A stretch of 64,000 bases of DNA from Anaerohalosphaeraceae bacterium. Lineage in GTDB: Bacteria; Planctomycetota; Phycisphaerae; Sedimentisphaerales; Anaerohalosphaeraceae. The stretch lies in assembly GCA_035378985.1 (NCBI GenBank), contig DAOSUR010000013.1, positions 1 to 64,000 of the forward strand, read 5' to 3'. The notes beneath the pieces were generated by a model. It made no database searches, was not told the origin of the DNA, and saw only the letters and a list, made by a program, of their open reading frames with translations. Each line of letters opens with the position of its first letter. Position 1 is the first letter of the stretch. The position numbers and the translations under genes are program-made. This document shows, one piece after another, positions 53,295 through 62,233 of the stretch.

Positions 53295-54467
53295 ATGTTG
53301 GAAAAGACAAAAATTGCTTTTGTTTCCACAATCCCGAATACCCTTTTCTTCTATATTGAGCTGCTCAAAGCGCTTCAAAACGCAGGGGCTCGGCTGACAC
53401 TGATCACGTCGGAAAATCCGTTTTTGGAAAAATTGACTGCGCAGCTGGATTGTCAGGCCGAGCGTGTGCCGTTCTCGCGTTTCCTTTCCCCGATTCGAGA
53501 TTGGCAGACTTTGTGCAGACTTACAGAGCTCTTTCGGACAAATCGTTTTGATTTGGTTCATGCCCATACGCCCAAGGCCGGTTTTCTGTCAATGAAAGCT
53601 TCTGCAGCGGCGTCCGTGCCGGTGCGCCTTTATACCATTCACGGTCTGGTGGGTGATACGGCCTCTTTCTGGAAAAGGCAGATTTTTTCTTTTTGTGAAA
53701 AACAGGCCTGTCGGTGTGCACATCAGGTCCTGGCCGTCAGCCCCAGTCTCCGGCGGCAGCTTGTAGAAGAAGGCCTTTGTCCGGCGGGGAAGGTATCGGT
53801 CCTTCGGGACGGCAGCGCATGCGGAATCGATGTGGACGGCCTTTACGTCCCGACGGAAGCGGTTCGGCAGGAAGCCCGGCGGATTCGAGAGCATTTTCAA
53901 ATCCCGGCCGAGGCGGTTGTTCTCGGTTTTGTCGGACGGCTCACCCCTGAAAAAGGCATTCCAATGCTGCTGGATGTCTTTGGAAGATTGGCCCGGAACA
54001 ATCCGCTGCTTCATCTGCTGATGGTGGGCAGAATGGATGAAGTCCGTGAAAAACTGGATGTCCGCTCCTTGTCGCTGATTCGCGAACACCCGCGGATTCA
54101 CTGGGCGGGTCATATTCCTTTTCCCGCGGCGTATTATGCAGCAATGGACATTTTTGTGATGCCCTCCCGGCGTGAAGGGTTCGGAATGTGCAACATCGAG
54201 GCAGCGGCGATGGGAGTGCCGGTTGCTGCTTCCCGCATTACAGGATGTGTGGATTCCGTTCGTGAGAATATGACGGGTCTGCTTTTTCAAAGAGATGACC
54301 CCCAGGATTTGGCCCGATGTCTGATGCGGCTGATTGATGACCCTCAGCTGCGGAGAAAGATGGGTGAGGAAGGCACCCGCTGGGTGCGGGAACGTTTTTC
54401 CTCCCGCCTGCTTGTGCAGGAGCATCTTCATTTGTACGAACGTCTGCTTGCTCAAAGAGGGAGTTAG
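53295..54467 (+). CDS. Glycosyltransferase family 4, paralogue of the preceding gene
   Basis: This encodes 390 residues, starting one base after the previous stop. IAFVSTIPNTLFFYIELLKA, HAHTPKAGFLSMKASAAASV, YTIHGLVGDT and the E-x7-E motif in RREGFGMCNIEAA are visible. Its layout parallels the preceding gene, but identity is moderate, so the two probably add different sugars. Confidence 0.86.
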   Translation: MLEKTKIAFVSTIPNTLFFYIELLKALQNAGARLTLITSENPFLEKLTAQLDCQAERVPFSRFLSPIRDWQTLCRLTELFRTNRFDLVHAHTPKAGFLSMKASAAASVPVRLYTIHGLVGDTASFWKRQIFSFCEKQACRCAHQVLAVSPSLRRQLVEEGLCPAGKVSVLRDGSACGIDVDGLYVPTEAVRQEARRIREHFQIPAEAVVLGFVGRLTPEKGIPMLLDVFGRLARNNPLLHLLMVGRMDEVREKLDVRSLSLIREHPRIHWAGHIPFPAAYYAAMDIFVMPSRREGFGMCNIEAAAMGVPVAASRITGCVDSVRENMTGLLFQRDDPQDLARCLMRLIDDPQLRRKMGEEGTRWVRERFSSRLLVQEHLHLYERLLAQRGS

Positions 54468-54470
54468 AGA

Positions 54471-55493
54471 ATGGCTTTTCTGAAAAACAAGATTTTTCAT
54501 GTGCTGGCCGTTATTGTGCTGGTTCAAGTTCTGATTCTGTATCTGAATTATCGCCGGCAGGATCGGATTGTCCTGAAGATTCCCAACAACCAGGGCATTG
54601 AGGAGCTGTGGACGCGGGACAGCCGTCTGATTGCCGCAGAAATGGGCCGCGGATTTCACATTTTCGACTGGTCCAATCTTCCGGCGGCCCGCCGGGAATT
54701 GTCGGCGGCTTTTTATCCATCTGTTCTTCTGCCGGATGAACGGATTCTTTCCGTCAAAGATAAGCGAGGTCTGGTGCTGGAGAACTCGCCGGGCCGAACG
54801 CTCTGGATTCCTTTGTCCGGACAGCCCGCCGAAGTGCTTTTGGTTTCGGATTCCGCCTGTTCGACCATCATTCTGGCCTGTCAATATCTCAATGACCAGA
54901 GCAGCGAATATCGCTTCCAAAAAGTCGATTTGCAGCAGGAAATCCTCCTGAATCTGGCAGAGCTTCAGGGCGGGCGTGATTTTCTGATTCGGCGGCTTTG
55001 TGTATCCGACGCCCAGGACAAACTGATCATGGCCGGCACCAAAGACAACAAGGCCTATTTGGCCCTGATAGAAATCCCCGGCGAACGAGTGGTTTGGGAA
55101 AAAATCTATCCGGAGGAGATGGAATTTTATTCCGTCTGTTTTCTGGACAATCCGCCGCTGATTTTTGCGGGCTCGCGGGATGGAGCGGTCAGCCGGATTG
55201 ACGCTGCCGACGGCCGTCTCATCAAGACCCTTCCGCTGGTTCCTCTTCATCCGGGGCAAACCAAACTGCGGACGATTCAGCGGGTCGTGCTCAGCCCCGA
55301 TCGCAAGATTTTAGCGGCCTCGTGCGACCCGTCGTTTTATTTGATTGATGTCGAAACGTGGCAGCTGCGGCGGAAGATGGATGTATCGCACAAAATTATC
55401 AGCGGGGTGGTTTTTTCGCCGGACGGCCGGTATATCGCCACGTCGGATATCCGCGGCAGCGGCATTATTGAGATATTTGATTTGTCGAAATAA
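54471..55493 (+). CDS. Membrane-anchored beta-propeller protein
   Basis: This encodes 340 residues. One N-terminal membrane helix (about 9-26, HVLAVIVLVQVLILYL) precedes a WD40/YVTN-like propeller with blades such as VLSPDRKILAASCDPSFYLI and VFSPDGRYIATSDIRGSGII. No enzyme motif is seen. It lies between glycosyltransferases and acyl-CoA genes and is probably a periplasmic scaffold of the glycan machinery. Confidence 0.68.
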   Translation: MAFLKNKIFHVLAVIVLVQVLILYLNYRRQDRIVLKIPNNQGIEELWTRDSRLIAAEMGRGFHIFDWSNLPAARRELSAAFYPSVLLPDERILSVKDKRGLVLENSPGRTLWIPLSGQPAEVLLVSDSACSTIILACQYLNDQSSEYRFQKVDLQQEILLNLAELQGGRDFLIRRLCVSDAQDKLIMAGTKDNKAYLALIEIPGERVVWEKIYPEEMEFYSVCFLDNPPLIFAGSRDGAVSRIDAADGRLIKTLPLVPLHPGQTKLRTIQRVVLSPDRKILAASCDPSFYLIDVETWQLRRKMDVSHKIISGVVFSPDGRYIATSDIRGSGIIEIFDLSK

Positions 55494-55520
55494 CAGCCAA
55501 GACTTTTTTAGGGAACAAAC

Positions 55521-56810
55521 GTGGAACGAACGATTCAGACAGTCGCAGTGCTCGGAGCCAGCGGTACCGTCGGGTCGCTGACGGGCGGACTTCTGGCCCA
55601 AAACGGTTTGCGGGTGTACTTTCTGAGCCGCACGCGCGAAGGCTCCCAAAAAGGGCTCGAAAAGGCGATTGCTCAGGCCCGCTCGGAGGTTATCGCAGAC
55701 AATATCATCTGCGGGGACTATGATTCGATGCTTTCGGAAGCTGTCTCCAAAGCGGACTGGATTCTGGAGAGTGTGGCAGAGGACTTGTCCGTCAAGCAGG
55801 CGATGTATGAGCGGCTGGAGCCGCTGCGCCGCCCGGGCACCATTGTCAGTTCCGTCACCAGCAGTCTGGTGCTCGAGGACCTGCCGAAAGGCCGTTCAGA
55901 GGATTTTCAAAAGCATTTTCTCTCGACTCATTTTTACAACCCGCCGAGCAAAATGTCCGCTTGTGAAATCTGCGGCCAATCGAAAACCGACCCGGCTTTG
56001 GTGAAGTTTATGGCGGACTTTCTGCATCGCCGGCTGCGGCGTGCGGTGATTCCCGTCCTTCCGACTGCCGGGTTTGCCGGCAACCGCATCGCCTTTCTGC
56101 TGTTTGCCCGGATTACGGAACTGGCCGCCGAATACGGGGTGGAGATGATGGATTATCTGATCGGTCCCTACACCGGCCGAGTGATGGCCCCGCTGGCGAC
56201 GATTGACCTGGTCGGCCTGGATATTCATAAGGCCATTATCCAGAGTCTCCAGACCCATACCCGCGATGCCCTGCATGCCAAACTGGTGCTTCCGGACTAT
56301 CTGGAGAAAATGATTGAGCAGGGGCATTTGGGCCGAAAGACGCGGGATAAGGGCGGTTTTTACAAGCGTCTCGAGAGCGGCCAATACGAGTATATCGACC
56401 CGAAAAGTCTGACCTATATCCCGTCTTTTCAGCCGCACGTCCGGTTTGTTGAAGAGGCCAAGCAGCTGATTCATATCGGACGCTATCGGGATGCCTTTGA
56501 GCATATTCGGAAGGCCAAAGGGACCGAAGCGGGGCTCGTTCAGGAGATTCTGGCGACCTATATTGCCTATTCTTATATGCTCGTCGGGGAGGTCACGGAA
56601 CAAAAGTACGGCATCGAGGGCATCGACCGTGTGATGATGACCGGTTTTAACTGGGCCTCTCCGAGTCTGCTGGTTTATATGCTCGGCGGCAAAGAGAAAA
56701 CCGCCGAGCTGCTGGCTTCCAAAGGTCTGCCGATGCCTGATTCGCTGCTGGAGGATACTGTTTGGGAACGTTATCCGTTTAATGCAGGGCGGTATTTTCC
56801 TGCCAAGTAA
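55521..56810 (+). CDS. 3-hydroxyacyl-CoA dehydrogenase family protein
   Basis: This encodes 429 residues from the GTG at 55521. The Rossmann start is VAVLGASGTVGSLTGGLLAQ, slightly different from the GxGxxG of FadB-like proteins. WILESVAEDLSVKQAMYERL, SSVTSSLVLEDLPKG and THFYNPPSKM are family stretches; the C-terminal domain has AGFAGNRIAFLLFARITELA and HLGRKTRDKGGFYK. It interconverts 3-hydroxyacyl-CoA and 3-ketoacyl-CoA with NAD. It is followed by the S23 pseudogene island, then by a thiolase, so a small acyl-CoA module sits inside the glycan locus. Confidence 0.85.
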   Translation: MERTIQTVAVLGASGTVGSLTGGLLAQNGLRVYFLSRTREGSQKGLEKAIAQARSEVIADNIICGDYDSMLSEAVSKADWILESVAEDLSVKQAMYERLEPLRRPGTIVSSVTSSLVLEDLPKGRSEDFQKHFLSTHFYNPPSKMSACEICGQSKTDPALVKFMADFLHRRLRRAVIPVLPTAGFAGNRIAFLLFARITELAAEYGVEMMDYLIGPYTGRVMAPLATIDLVGLDIHKAIIQSLQTHTRDALHAKLVLPDYLEKMIEQGHLGRKTRDKGGFYKRLESGQYEYIDPKSLTYIPSFQPHVRFVEEAKQLIHIGRYRDAFEHIRKAKGTEAGLVQEILATYIAYSYMLVGEVTEQKYGIEGIDRVMMTGFNWASPSLLVYMLGGKEKTAELLASKGLPMPDSLLEDTVWERYPFNAGRYFPAK

Positions 56811-56846
56811 TCAACAATGAAGAATGGAGAATGAAGAATTACGAAA
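56808..56846 (+). repeat. Left end of the second S23 island
   Basis: Words AATGAAGAATGGAG and AATGAAGAATTACGAA follow directly on the TAA stop of the dehydrogenase gene (the sequence reads TAATCAACAATG). The same words, and AATCAAC, recur in reverse orientation at 57200-57237. Confidence 0.8.
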
Positions 56847-57204
56847 AATGCTGAGAATATTCGAGACCGCAGCTTCGATTTTTCCTGTCGGATTGTGCGT
56901 TTGTGCCGGTATTTGATGAAACAGGACCGAATGAACGGTCTTTTGTCGGGACAGCTCGTTCGAGCCGGAACTTCGATCGGAGCCAATCTGGAAGAGACTC
57001 AGGCAGCCCAAAGCCGAGCAGATTTTATTGCGAAATGTCAGATAGCACTCAAAGAGGCGAGAGAAACAAATTATTGGCTCCGACTGTTTCAATCAACCGG
57101 GCTGGTTTCTGAGAAGACAAGATAGGAATCTGCTGAAGGAATCTCATGAAATCATTTCTATTTTGACTGCGATTGTGAAAAATTCAAAACGTGCGAAAGG
57201 TTGA
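56838..57204 (+). pseudogene. Broken S23/four-helix-bundle gene
   Basis: The family pattern is readable (IRDRSFDFSCRIVRLCRYLM, GQLVRAGTSIGANLEETQAA, ADFIAKCQIALKEARETNYW), but two frames are needed. The frame of the body has no start codon after a TGA at 56832; an ATG at 56831 in another frame gives MKNYEK and then a stop, so one or more indels fell in the A-run at 56844. Near 57115 the body frame ends at TAG, while the last helix (NLLKESHEIISILTAIVKNS) continues in the next frame to 57204. It belongs to a different subfamily from the intact copy at 8.5 kb. Confidence 0.82.
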
Positions 57205-57240
57205 TTTCTTCATTCTTCATTCGTAATTCTTACTTAAGGA
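57200..57240 (-). repeat. Right end of the second S23 island
   Basis: GGTTGATTTCTTCATTC, then TTCATTCGTAATTCTTAC: this is the reverse complement of the words at the left end. It stops just before the AAGGA site of the thiolase gene. Confidence 0.8.
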
Positions 57241-57249
57241 TTGGATCAC

Positions 57250-58482
57250 ATGAGCCGACAAAACGTTTACATTTTAGGCGGTTATCAGACCGATTTTGCC
57301 CGCAACTGGGCACGGGAAAACAAGCATATCAGCGCGATGATGCGGGAGGCCTTTGAGGGCTCACTGGCCGTGACCCGCATAGAGCCGCGGGACATTCAGG
57401 CGGCCTTTATCGGCAACTTCGCCGCCGAATTGTACTGTATGCAGGGGCATTTAGGGGCCTTTTTTGTCGATTTTGACCCGTCCTTTCGGGGGCTGCCGAC
57501 CTGCCGGTTTGAAGGGGCCTGTGCCTCCAGTGCTCTGGCGGCTCTGTCGGCGATGGCTCACATCCAGGCGGGCCTGTATGACTGTATCGCCGTCGTCGGG
57601 GTCGAGCAGATGAAGACCGTCTCGCCGGCCAAGGGGGGCGACTATCTGGGGACGGCGGCCTGGTACGAGCGGGAATCGGCCGGCATCGAGTTTCCCTTTC
57701 CCAAACTGTTCGGCAAACTCGGCGATGTGTATGAGGCCCGCTACGGTCTGGACAATCGGCATCTGGCCCGGATTGCGGCGATTAATTATGCCAACGCCAA
57801 GCTCAATCCGAACGCCCAGACCCGCGATTGGTTTATGGATTATAACCATGCCTGCCGAACGGGACAGTATAACACCGCTATCGTCGGACGCATCAAGGTG
57901 ACGGACTGTTCGCAGGTGACGGACGGGGCTGTCTGCATCTACCTGGCTTCGGAAAGCTTTGCCGCCGAGTATGCCCGCCGTCTGGGGCAGCCGCTTCAGA
58001 CCATTCCGCGGATTCTGGGCTGGGGCCATACGACAGCGCCGATGGAGTTTGTGACCAAAATCGCTGAATCCGAAGGGCAGCCCTATGTTCTGCCCTGGAC
58101 CCGCAAGGCGATTACCGATGCCTACCGGCGGGCCGGACTGAAGGACTGCTGGGATTTGGATGCCATTGAGACGCACGATTGCTTTACGACTTCCGAGTAT
58201 ATGGCGATTGACCACTTTGGGCTGACGGAGCCGGGGCAGTCATGGAAGGCGATTGAGGAGGGGGTCATTGAGATGGGCGGACGGCTGCCGATGAATCCGT
58301 CCGGCGGGCTCATCGGCTGCGGCCATCCCGTCGGGGCCACCGGTGCCCGCCAGCTGCTGGATGCTTATAAGCAGGTCACCGAAACCGCCGGCGACTATCA
58401 GGTGCCCGGCGCCCGCCGGGTCGCCACGCTTAATATCGGCGGCTCGGCGACGACCAACGTTGTGTTTATCGTCGGACGATAA
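57250..58482 (+). CDS. Thiolase-fold acyl-CoA acetyltransferase
   Basis: This encodes 410 residues from the ATG at 57250. The nucleophilic Cys is in FEGACASSALAALSAM, the His is in GGLIGCGHPVGATGARQ, and ETHDCFTTSEYM and NIGGSATTNVVFIVGR are SCP2-thiolase-like. The second Cys of biosynthetic thiolases (CxG near the end) is replaced in NIGGSAT, so this may be an SCPx- or KAS-like condensing or cleaving enzyme rather than a standard acetoacetyl-CoA thiolase. With the dehydrogenase upstream it may form or break short 3-hydroxyacyl-CoA units. Confidence 0.83.
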   Translation: MSRQNVYILGGYQTDFARNWARENKHISAMMREAFEGSLAVTRIEPRDIQAAFIGNFAAELYCMQGHLGAFFVDFDPSFRGLPTCRFEGACASSALAALSAMAHIQAGLYDCIAVVGVEQMKTVSPAKGGDYLGTAAWYERESAGIEFPFPKLFGKLGDVYEARYGLDNRHLARIAAINYANAKLNPNAQTRDWFMDYNHACRTGQYNTAIVGRIKVTDCSQVTDGAVCIYLASESFAAEYARRLGQPLQTIPRILGWGHTTAPMEFVTKIAESEGQPYVLPWTRKAITDAYRRAGLKDCWDLDAIETHDCFTTSEYMAIDHFGLTEPGQSWKAIEEGVIEMGGRLPMNPSGGLIGCGHPVGATGARQLLDAYKQVTETAGDYQVPGARRVATLNIGGSATTNVVFIVGR

Positions 58483-58504
58483 TTTTTTTTCAGATTCCTT
58501 CTCT

Positions 58505-61012
58505 ATGACGAACGAACAGACAATTCAGATTGTACCGATGAAGGCTGAGCATGCACGGGATGTGGCACGCCTTCACATTGAGGGAATTCATCAGGGCTTT
58601 ATCAGTTCACTGGGGGAGGAGTTTGTCACGGCGCTGTATGAAACACTGGCGGAAAGCGCTGAGAGTTTCAGTTATGTAGCTGTAGCAGACGGCAGGGTCG
58701 TCGGGTTTGCTTCGTTTACGACCAATTTGAGAAAAGTTTATCATTCTGTGCTTCGCAAACGCGGGCTGAAATTTGTCGGGCTTTTGCTTCGAAAGGTTTT
58801 TTCTGTTTTGGTGCTTTGCCGGATTCTGGAAACACTGCTGTATCCTCGGCGAATCGGCCGTCTGCGTCTTCCGGATGCCGAGCTGCTTTCGATCGGGGTG
58901 GCCGCAGACTGCCGCGGACAAAAACTCGGCAATCGTCTGATTGAGCGCGGCTTTCAGGAATGTGCGGCACGGGGGATTGAACGGGTCAAAGTGCTGGTGG
59001 CGGATTTTAATAAACCGGCGAATCGGCTGTACAGGAAAACCGGATTTCGCCTGGCGACTCAGATTGTCAACCACGGCATTGTCAGCAATGTTTATGTGGC
59101 GCCCGTCCGGTCCGTTGTTCCCGAAGAACACAGGCTGGTCTTCCGCTCCATGCGGCTGTCTGATGTGGACCAGGTGGTTACGATTCATCGGTTTTGTTTC
59201 CCGCCTTCCGTGTCGCTGTTTTCTGTGTTAAATCCGCATGTTGCCCGTCATTTGTATGCTCAGTATGTGGAGGAACAAGACAGCCTGGCGGTGGTAATGT
59301 ATGATACAGCAACGGGGCTTGTGGCCGGATATGCCGCCGGAACACTTCGTCCGGGTTTCCAGAAGCGGTTTTTCAAACGGCACTGGTTTTTGGTCGGCTG
59401 GTATCTTTTCTGGGCTTTGGCGGCTCATCCTTCTCTGTTTGCCCGATTGGCTCGAACGATGCTCCGGCGGGAGCGGTTTGACGAATACCGCCGGCATCCT
59501 GAACAGTTTGAGAATGCGCCGCCCGCCGGGCCTGTGGGATACTTTATGCCGATTGCGCTGCATCCGGACTATCGGGGCGGAGGCAATGCCGTTCGTTTGG
59601 CTCGGGCATTAATGGATGAATTCTTCAAACGAGGGGTTGTCCGAATCCGCGGCAACAAAATCGATATAAACAATATCGCCAGCCGCAGACTGTTTGTGGA
59701 AAAGCTCGGCTGGAATTCCGCCGTCATAGAAAATGAATCGGTCGCCGTCTGGATTGACAGACCTGCGGCGGAGGAACTCAAACAGCAGCCGATGTTTCCG
59801 CCTGTGCCGCTTTCTTTTTCCCTTCAGCCGCCGCCGGCGTTCATTACCTACGGCTGGTGCCGTTCCTCCTATGCGGTTCTTTTTTCGCTGGGGCAAAAAG
59901 GTATAAACGTTCATGTAGGAGATGCCTCTTCTTTGGCCATGTGCCGTTTTTCCCGATACAGCCGTTCGTTTATCCGGCTGCCGGATTTCTTTCTGGAACC
60001 TGAACGCTACATCGATGCTCTCCTCAAAGCGCTCGAGCGGTCAGAGGCGGAGGTTCTTCTTCCATGCCATGAAGACATCGGATTAGTCAGCCGCTTCCGG
60101 GACCGGTTTCCCAGGTACATTCGGACTGCTGTGCCGGCATGGCAAACCTATCAGGTGGCGGAGGACAAGCTGGAATTGATGCGGCAAGCTGCAAACTTCG
60201 GCGTTCCGGTCCCGCAGACGTGCTCCGTTCAGTCGGAACACGAACTGGAAAAGGCCGTACGAGATTTCACCTGGCCGGTGATTCTCAAAACTCGTATCGG
60301 CAACAGTGCAAAAGGGGTAGCCGTTACTCACAGTTGGGAAGAGCTGAAGCAGCAGTTTCGATATTTGATTGACACCTATGAACTCGAAGAGGGCCGCTGG
60401 CCGTTTTTGCAGGAGTATCTGCCCGGAAGGGCGGCCGGTGTCTGCGCCCTCTATGACCGCGGCAAACCGCTGGCCTTTTTTGCGGAGGAATACCTCCGCT
60501 GCAAGGAACCGAATCGATTCGGGACCTCAACGATGAGAAAAACGCTCGAGGACCCTGTTCTTGTGGGACATGCTCAAAAGCTTCTCGGCGGTTTGGGATG
60601 GCACGGCCTGGCTCATCTGGATTTTATCCAAGATGCAGCGGGAACCTGGCGGCTGATCGAACTGAATCCCCGCCCCTGGGGGGCGATGGCGCTGGCTCTG
60701 TACGCCGGTGTGGATTTCCCCTGGCTGTGGTATCGTCTGGCCAAAGGAGAGGAAATGTCCTTTGCGGATTTTAAACCGCAGTCCCTTTTCTGCCGCTGGA
60801 TTTTGGGAGATTTTTTTGCATTTGTGGAACTGCTCAAGAAGGGGCGTTTTTCGGAGGCCGGGCGGGTTTTTCTGCCTTATCGAAACTGCCGACACGATGA
60901 TTTTCTGCTGACGGATCCGCTGCCGTTTGTCTTTCAGCATCTGGACTATTTTGTGAAATTCCTTAAATCCGGCGGCAGTCTGAATCCTGCCACGAAAAAT
61001 ATGGTTCGATAA
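58505..61012 (+). CDS. GNAT-GNAT-ATP-grasp triple-domain protein
   Basis: This encodes 835 residues from the ATG at 58505; an upstream extension would lie inside the thiolase gene. GNAT domain 1 (about 1-200) has the acyl-CoA loop LLSIGVAADCRGQKLGNRLI; GNAT domain 2 (about 208-420) has MPIALHPDYRGGGNAVRLAR. From 440 a pre-ATP-grasp domain (FITYGWCRSSYAVLFSLGQK) leads to an ATP-grasp domain with nucleotide Lys in WPVILKTRIGNSAKGV (about 590), FLQEYLPG (635-642) and metal ligands in LAHLDFIQD and RLIELNPRPWG (from about 716). ATP-grasp enzymes of this type join a carboxylate to an amine. The likely role is making an acylated amide or peptide decoration for the glycan. I know of no characterised protein with this order. 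Confidence 0.82.
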   Translation: MTNEQTIQIVPMKAEHARDVARLHIEGIHQGFISSLGEEFVTALYETLAESAESFSYVAVADGRVVGFASFTTNLRKVYHSVLRKRGLKFVGLLLRKVFSVLVLCRILETLLYPRRIGRLRLPDAELLSIGVAADCRGQKLGNRLIERGFQECAARGIERVKVLVADFNKPANRLYRKTGFRLATQIVNHGIVSNVYVAPVRSVVPEEHRLVFRSMRLSDVDQVVTIHRFCFPPSVSLFSVLNPHVARHLYAQYVEEQDSLAVVMYDTATGLVAGYAAGTLRPGFQKRFFKRHWFLVGWYLFWALAAHPSLFARLARTMLRRERFDEYRRHPEQFENAPPAGPVGYFMPIALHPDYRGGGNAVRLARALMDEFFKRGVVRIRGNKIDINNIASRRLFVEKLGWNSAVIENESVAVWIDRPAAEELKQQPMFPPVPLSFSLQPPPAFITYGWCRSSYAVLFSLGQKGINVHVGDASSLAMCRFSRYSRSFIRLPDFFLEPERYIDALLKALERSEAEVLLPCHEDIGLVSRFRDRFPRYIRTAVPAWQTYQVAEDKLELMRQAANFGVPVPQTCSVQSEHELEKAVRDFTWPVILKTRIGNSAKGVAVTHSWEELKQQFRYLIDTYELEEGRWPFLQEYLPGRAAGVCALYDRGKPLAFFAEEYLRCKEPNRFGTSTMRKTLEDPVLVGHAQKLLGGLGWHGLAHLDFIQDAAGTWRLIELNPRPWGAMALALYAGVDFPWLWYRLAKGEEMSFADFKPQSLFCRWILGDFFAFVELLKKGRFSEAGRVFLPYRNCRHDDFLLTDPLPFVFQHLDYFVKFLKSGGSLNPATKNMVR

Positions 61013-61034
61013 ACAATTTTTAAGACATACCGGT

Positions 61035-62057
61035 ATGGATGGGCTGTGGATTTTTGTTTTGAGTTTGGCTGCAGGTTTGGCCGCGACCTGGCTAAGCCGC
61101 CGGCTGGCTTTGCGATTGAATATTGTGGACCGGCCGGACAACACCGTCAAAACGCACGGCCGGCCGATTGCCTATCTGGGCGGGCTGGGCATCTGGGTCG
61201 GCTTTGCCGTCGGAATGCTTTTACGTCTTGCGGGGGCGGAAAAATTTGCCGGGCTTGTCTGGTTTCTGGCTGCCTCTGTTTTGATTTGTCTGGTCGGTCT
61301 GGCGGATGATATTCTTTCGCTGTCTCCGGGCCGCAAAATCGCCGGACAGATTTTGACGGCGGCTTTGGCCGTCTTTTTCCTGAATCCGTATCTAAAGGAA
61401 GTTTTTCCGCATCTGCCAGCCCCCTTTGCGGCGGCGGTTTCGTTTGGTCTGCTGGTTTTTTTTGTTCTCGGAGCTTCCAACTCCGTCAATTTGCTGGACG
61501 GGCTGGACGGTCTGTGCGGAGGGGTGACCTTTCTGATTTGTATCGGATTTTTTTTGCTGGCGGCGATGAGCCGTTCGGCCTTCAGTTCTTTTCAGCAGAC
61601 GCTGGCCTTGTCTTTGGCCGCCGCCTGTGCCGGGTTTTTGATGTTCAATTATCCGCCCGCTTCGATTTTTATGGGCGATGCCGGTTCGCTTTTGATCGGC
61701 TTTCTGCTGGCCTGTCAGATGATTTTGTTTCTGCTGCAGGGCCCGGCGGCTTTTCTGGCATCTCTGTTTATCTTCGGTCTGCCGATTTTGGATACTTCCG
61801 TGGCTATTCTTCGGCGGCTTCTGAATCGAAAACCCCTTTTTGTCGCTGACCGAGGGCATATCTACGATCAGCTGGTCGACCGGGGTTTTACAAAAACGCA
61901 ATCCGTCTTGGCTTGCTATCTCCTGACAGCTCTGTTTTCCGCCGTCGGCCTTCTCGGGTTTCGACTCGGTCTTCGACCGGCCCTTCCTTTCTATCTTTTC
62001 ACCATTCTCATCACCTTCTTCATCATCTGGAAAAAGGACTTTCTCCGGAAAGTCTGA
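61035..62057 (+). CDS. Undecaprenyl-phosphate glycosyl-1-phosphate transferase (WecA/MraY family)
   Basis: This encodes 340 residues with about ten membrane helices. Catalytic stretches are VGLADDILSLSPGRK (Asp pair), NSVNLLDGLDGLCGG, FMGDAGSLLIGFLLA and the cytoplasmic loop VADRGHIYDQLVDRG. It attaches the first sugar phosphate, probably a HexNAc, to undecaprenyl phosphate to start repeat-unit assembly. It is the last gene of the locus. Confidence 0.9.
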   Translation: MDGLWIFVLSLAAGLAATWLSRRLALRLNIVDRPDNTVKTHGRPIAYLGGLGIWVGFAVGMLLRLAGAEKFAGLVWFLAASVLICLVGLADDILSLSPGRKIAGQILTAALAVFFLNPYLKEVFPHLPAPFAAAVSFGLLVFFVLGASNSVNLLDGLDGLCGGVTFLICIGFFLLAAMSRSAFSSFQQTLALSLAAACAGFLMFNYPPASIFMGDAGSLLIGFLLACQMILFLLQGPAAFLASLFIFGLPILDTSVAILRRLLNRKPLFVADRGHIYDQLVDRGFTKTQSVLACYLLTALFSAVGLLGFRLGLRPALPFYLFTILITFFIIWKKDFLRKV

Positions 62058-62151
62058 TTTTTCCTGCCGATGTTTCTGCTGATTTTCTGTCGGGTTCTTT
62101 TTGTTTTTAACAAGATAATATAGACACACAATGGTGTGATAAGGGATTGTA

Positions 62152-62181
62152 TTGACGTGAAGTCTGACAAAAGATTAAAAT
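62152..62181 (+). promoter_or_regulatory. Putative promoter of the beta-helix gene
   Basis: TTGACG and TAAAAT are 18 bases apart, ending about 52 bases before the ATG. A small CACAC / GTGTG hairpin lies just upstream (62127-62140). Confidence 0.45.
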
Positions 62182-62233
62182 GGGTTGATTCGAAAAAGCT
62201 TGAGAGGAGAAAAAGAAAAGGGGGTATTTTTTT

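Noticed and set aside
53589..55259. 556-codon minus-strand frame
   Set aside because: It covers parts of two plus-strand genes with strong motifs (GT4 and propeller) and crosses their junction.
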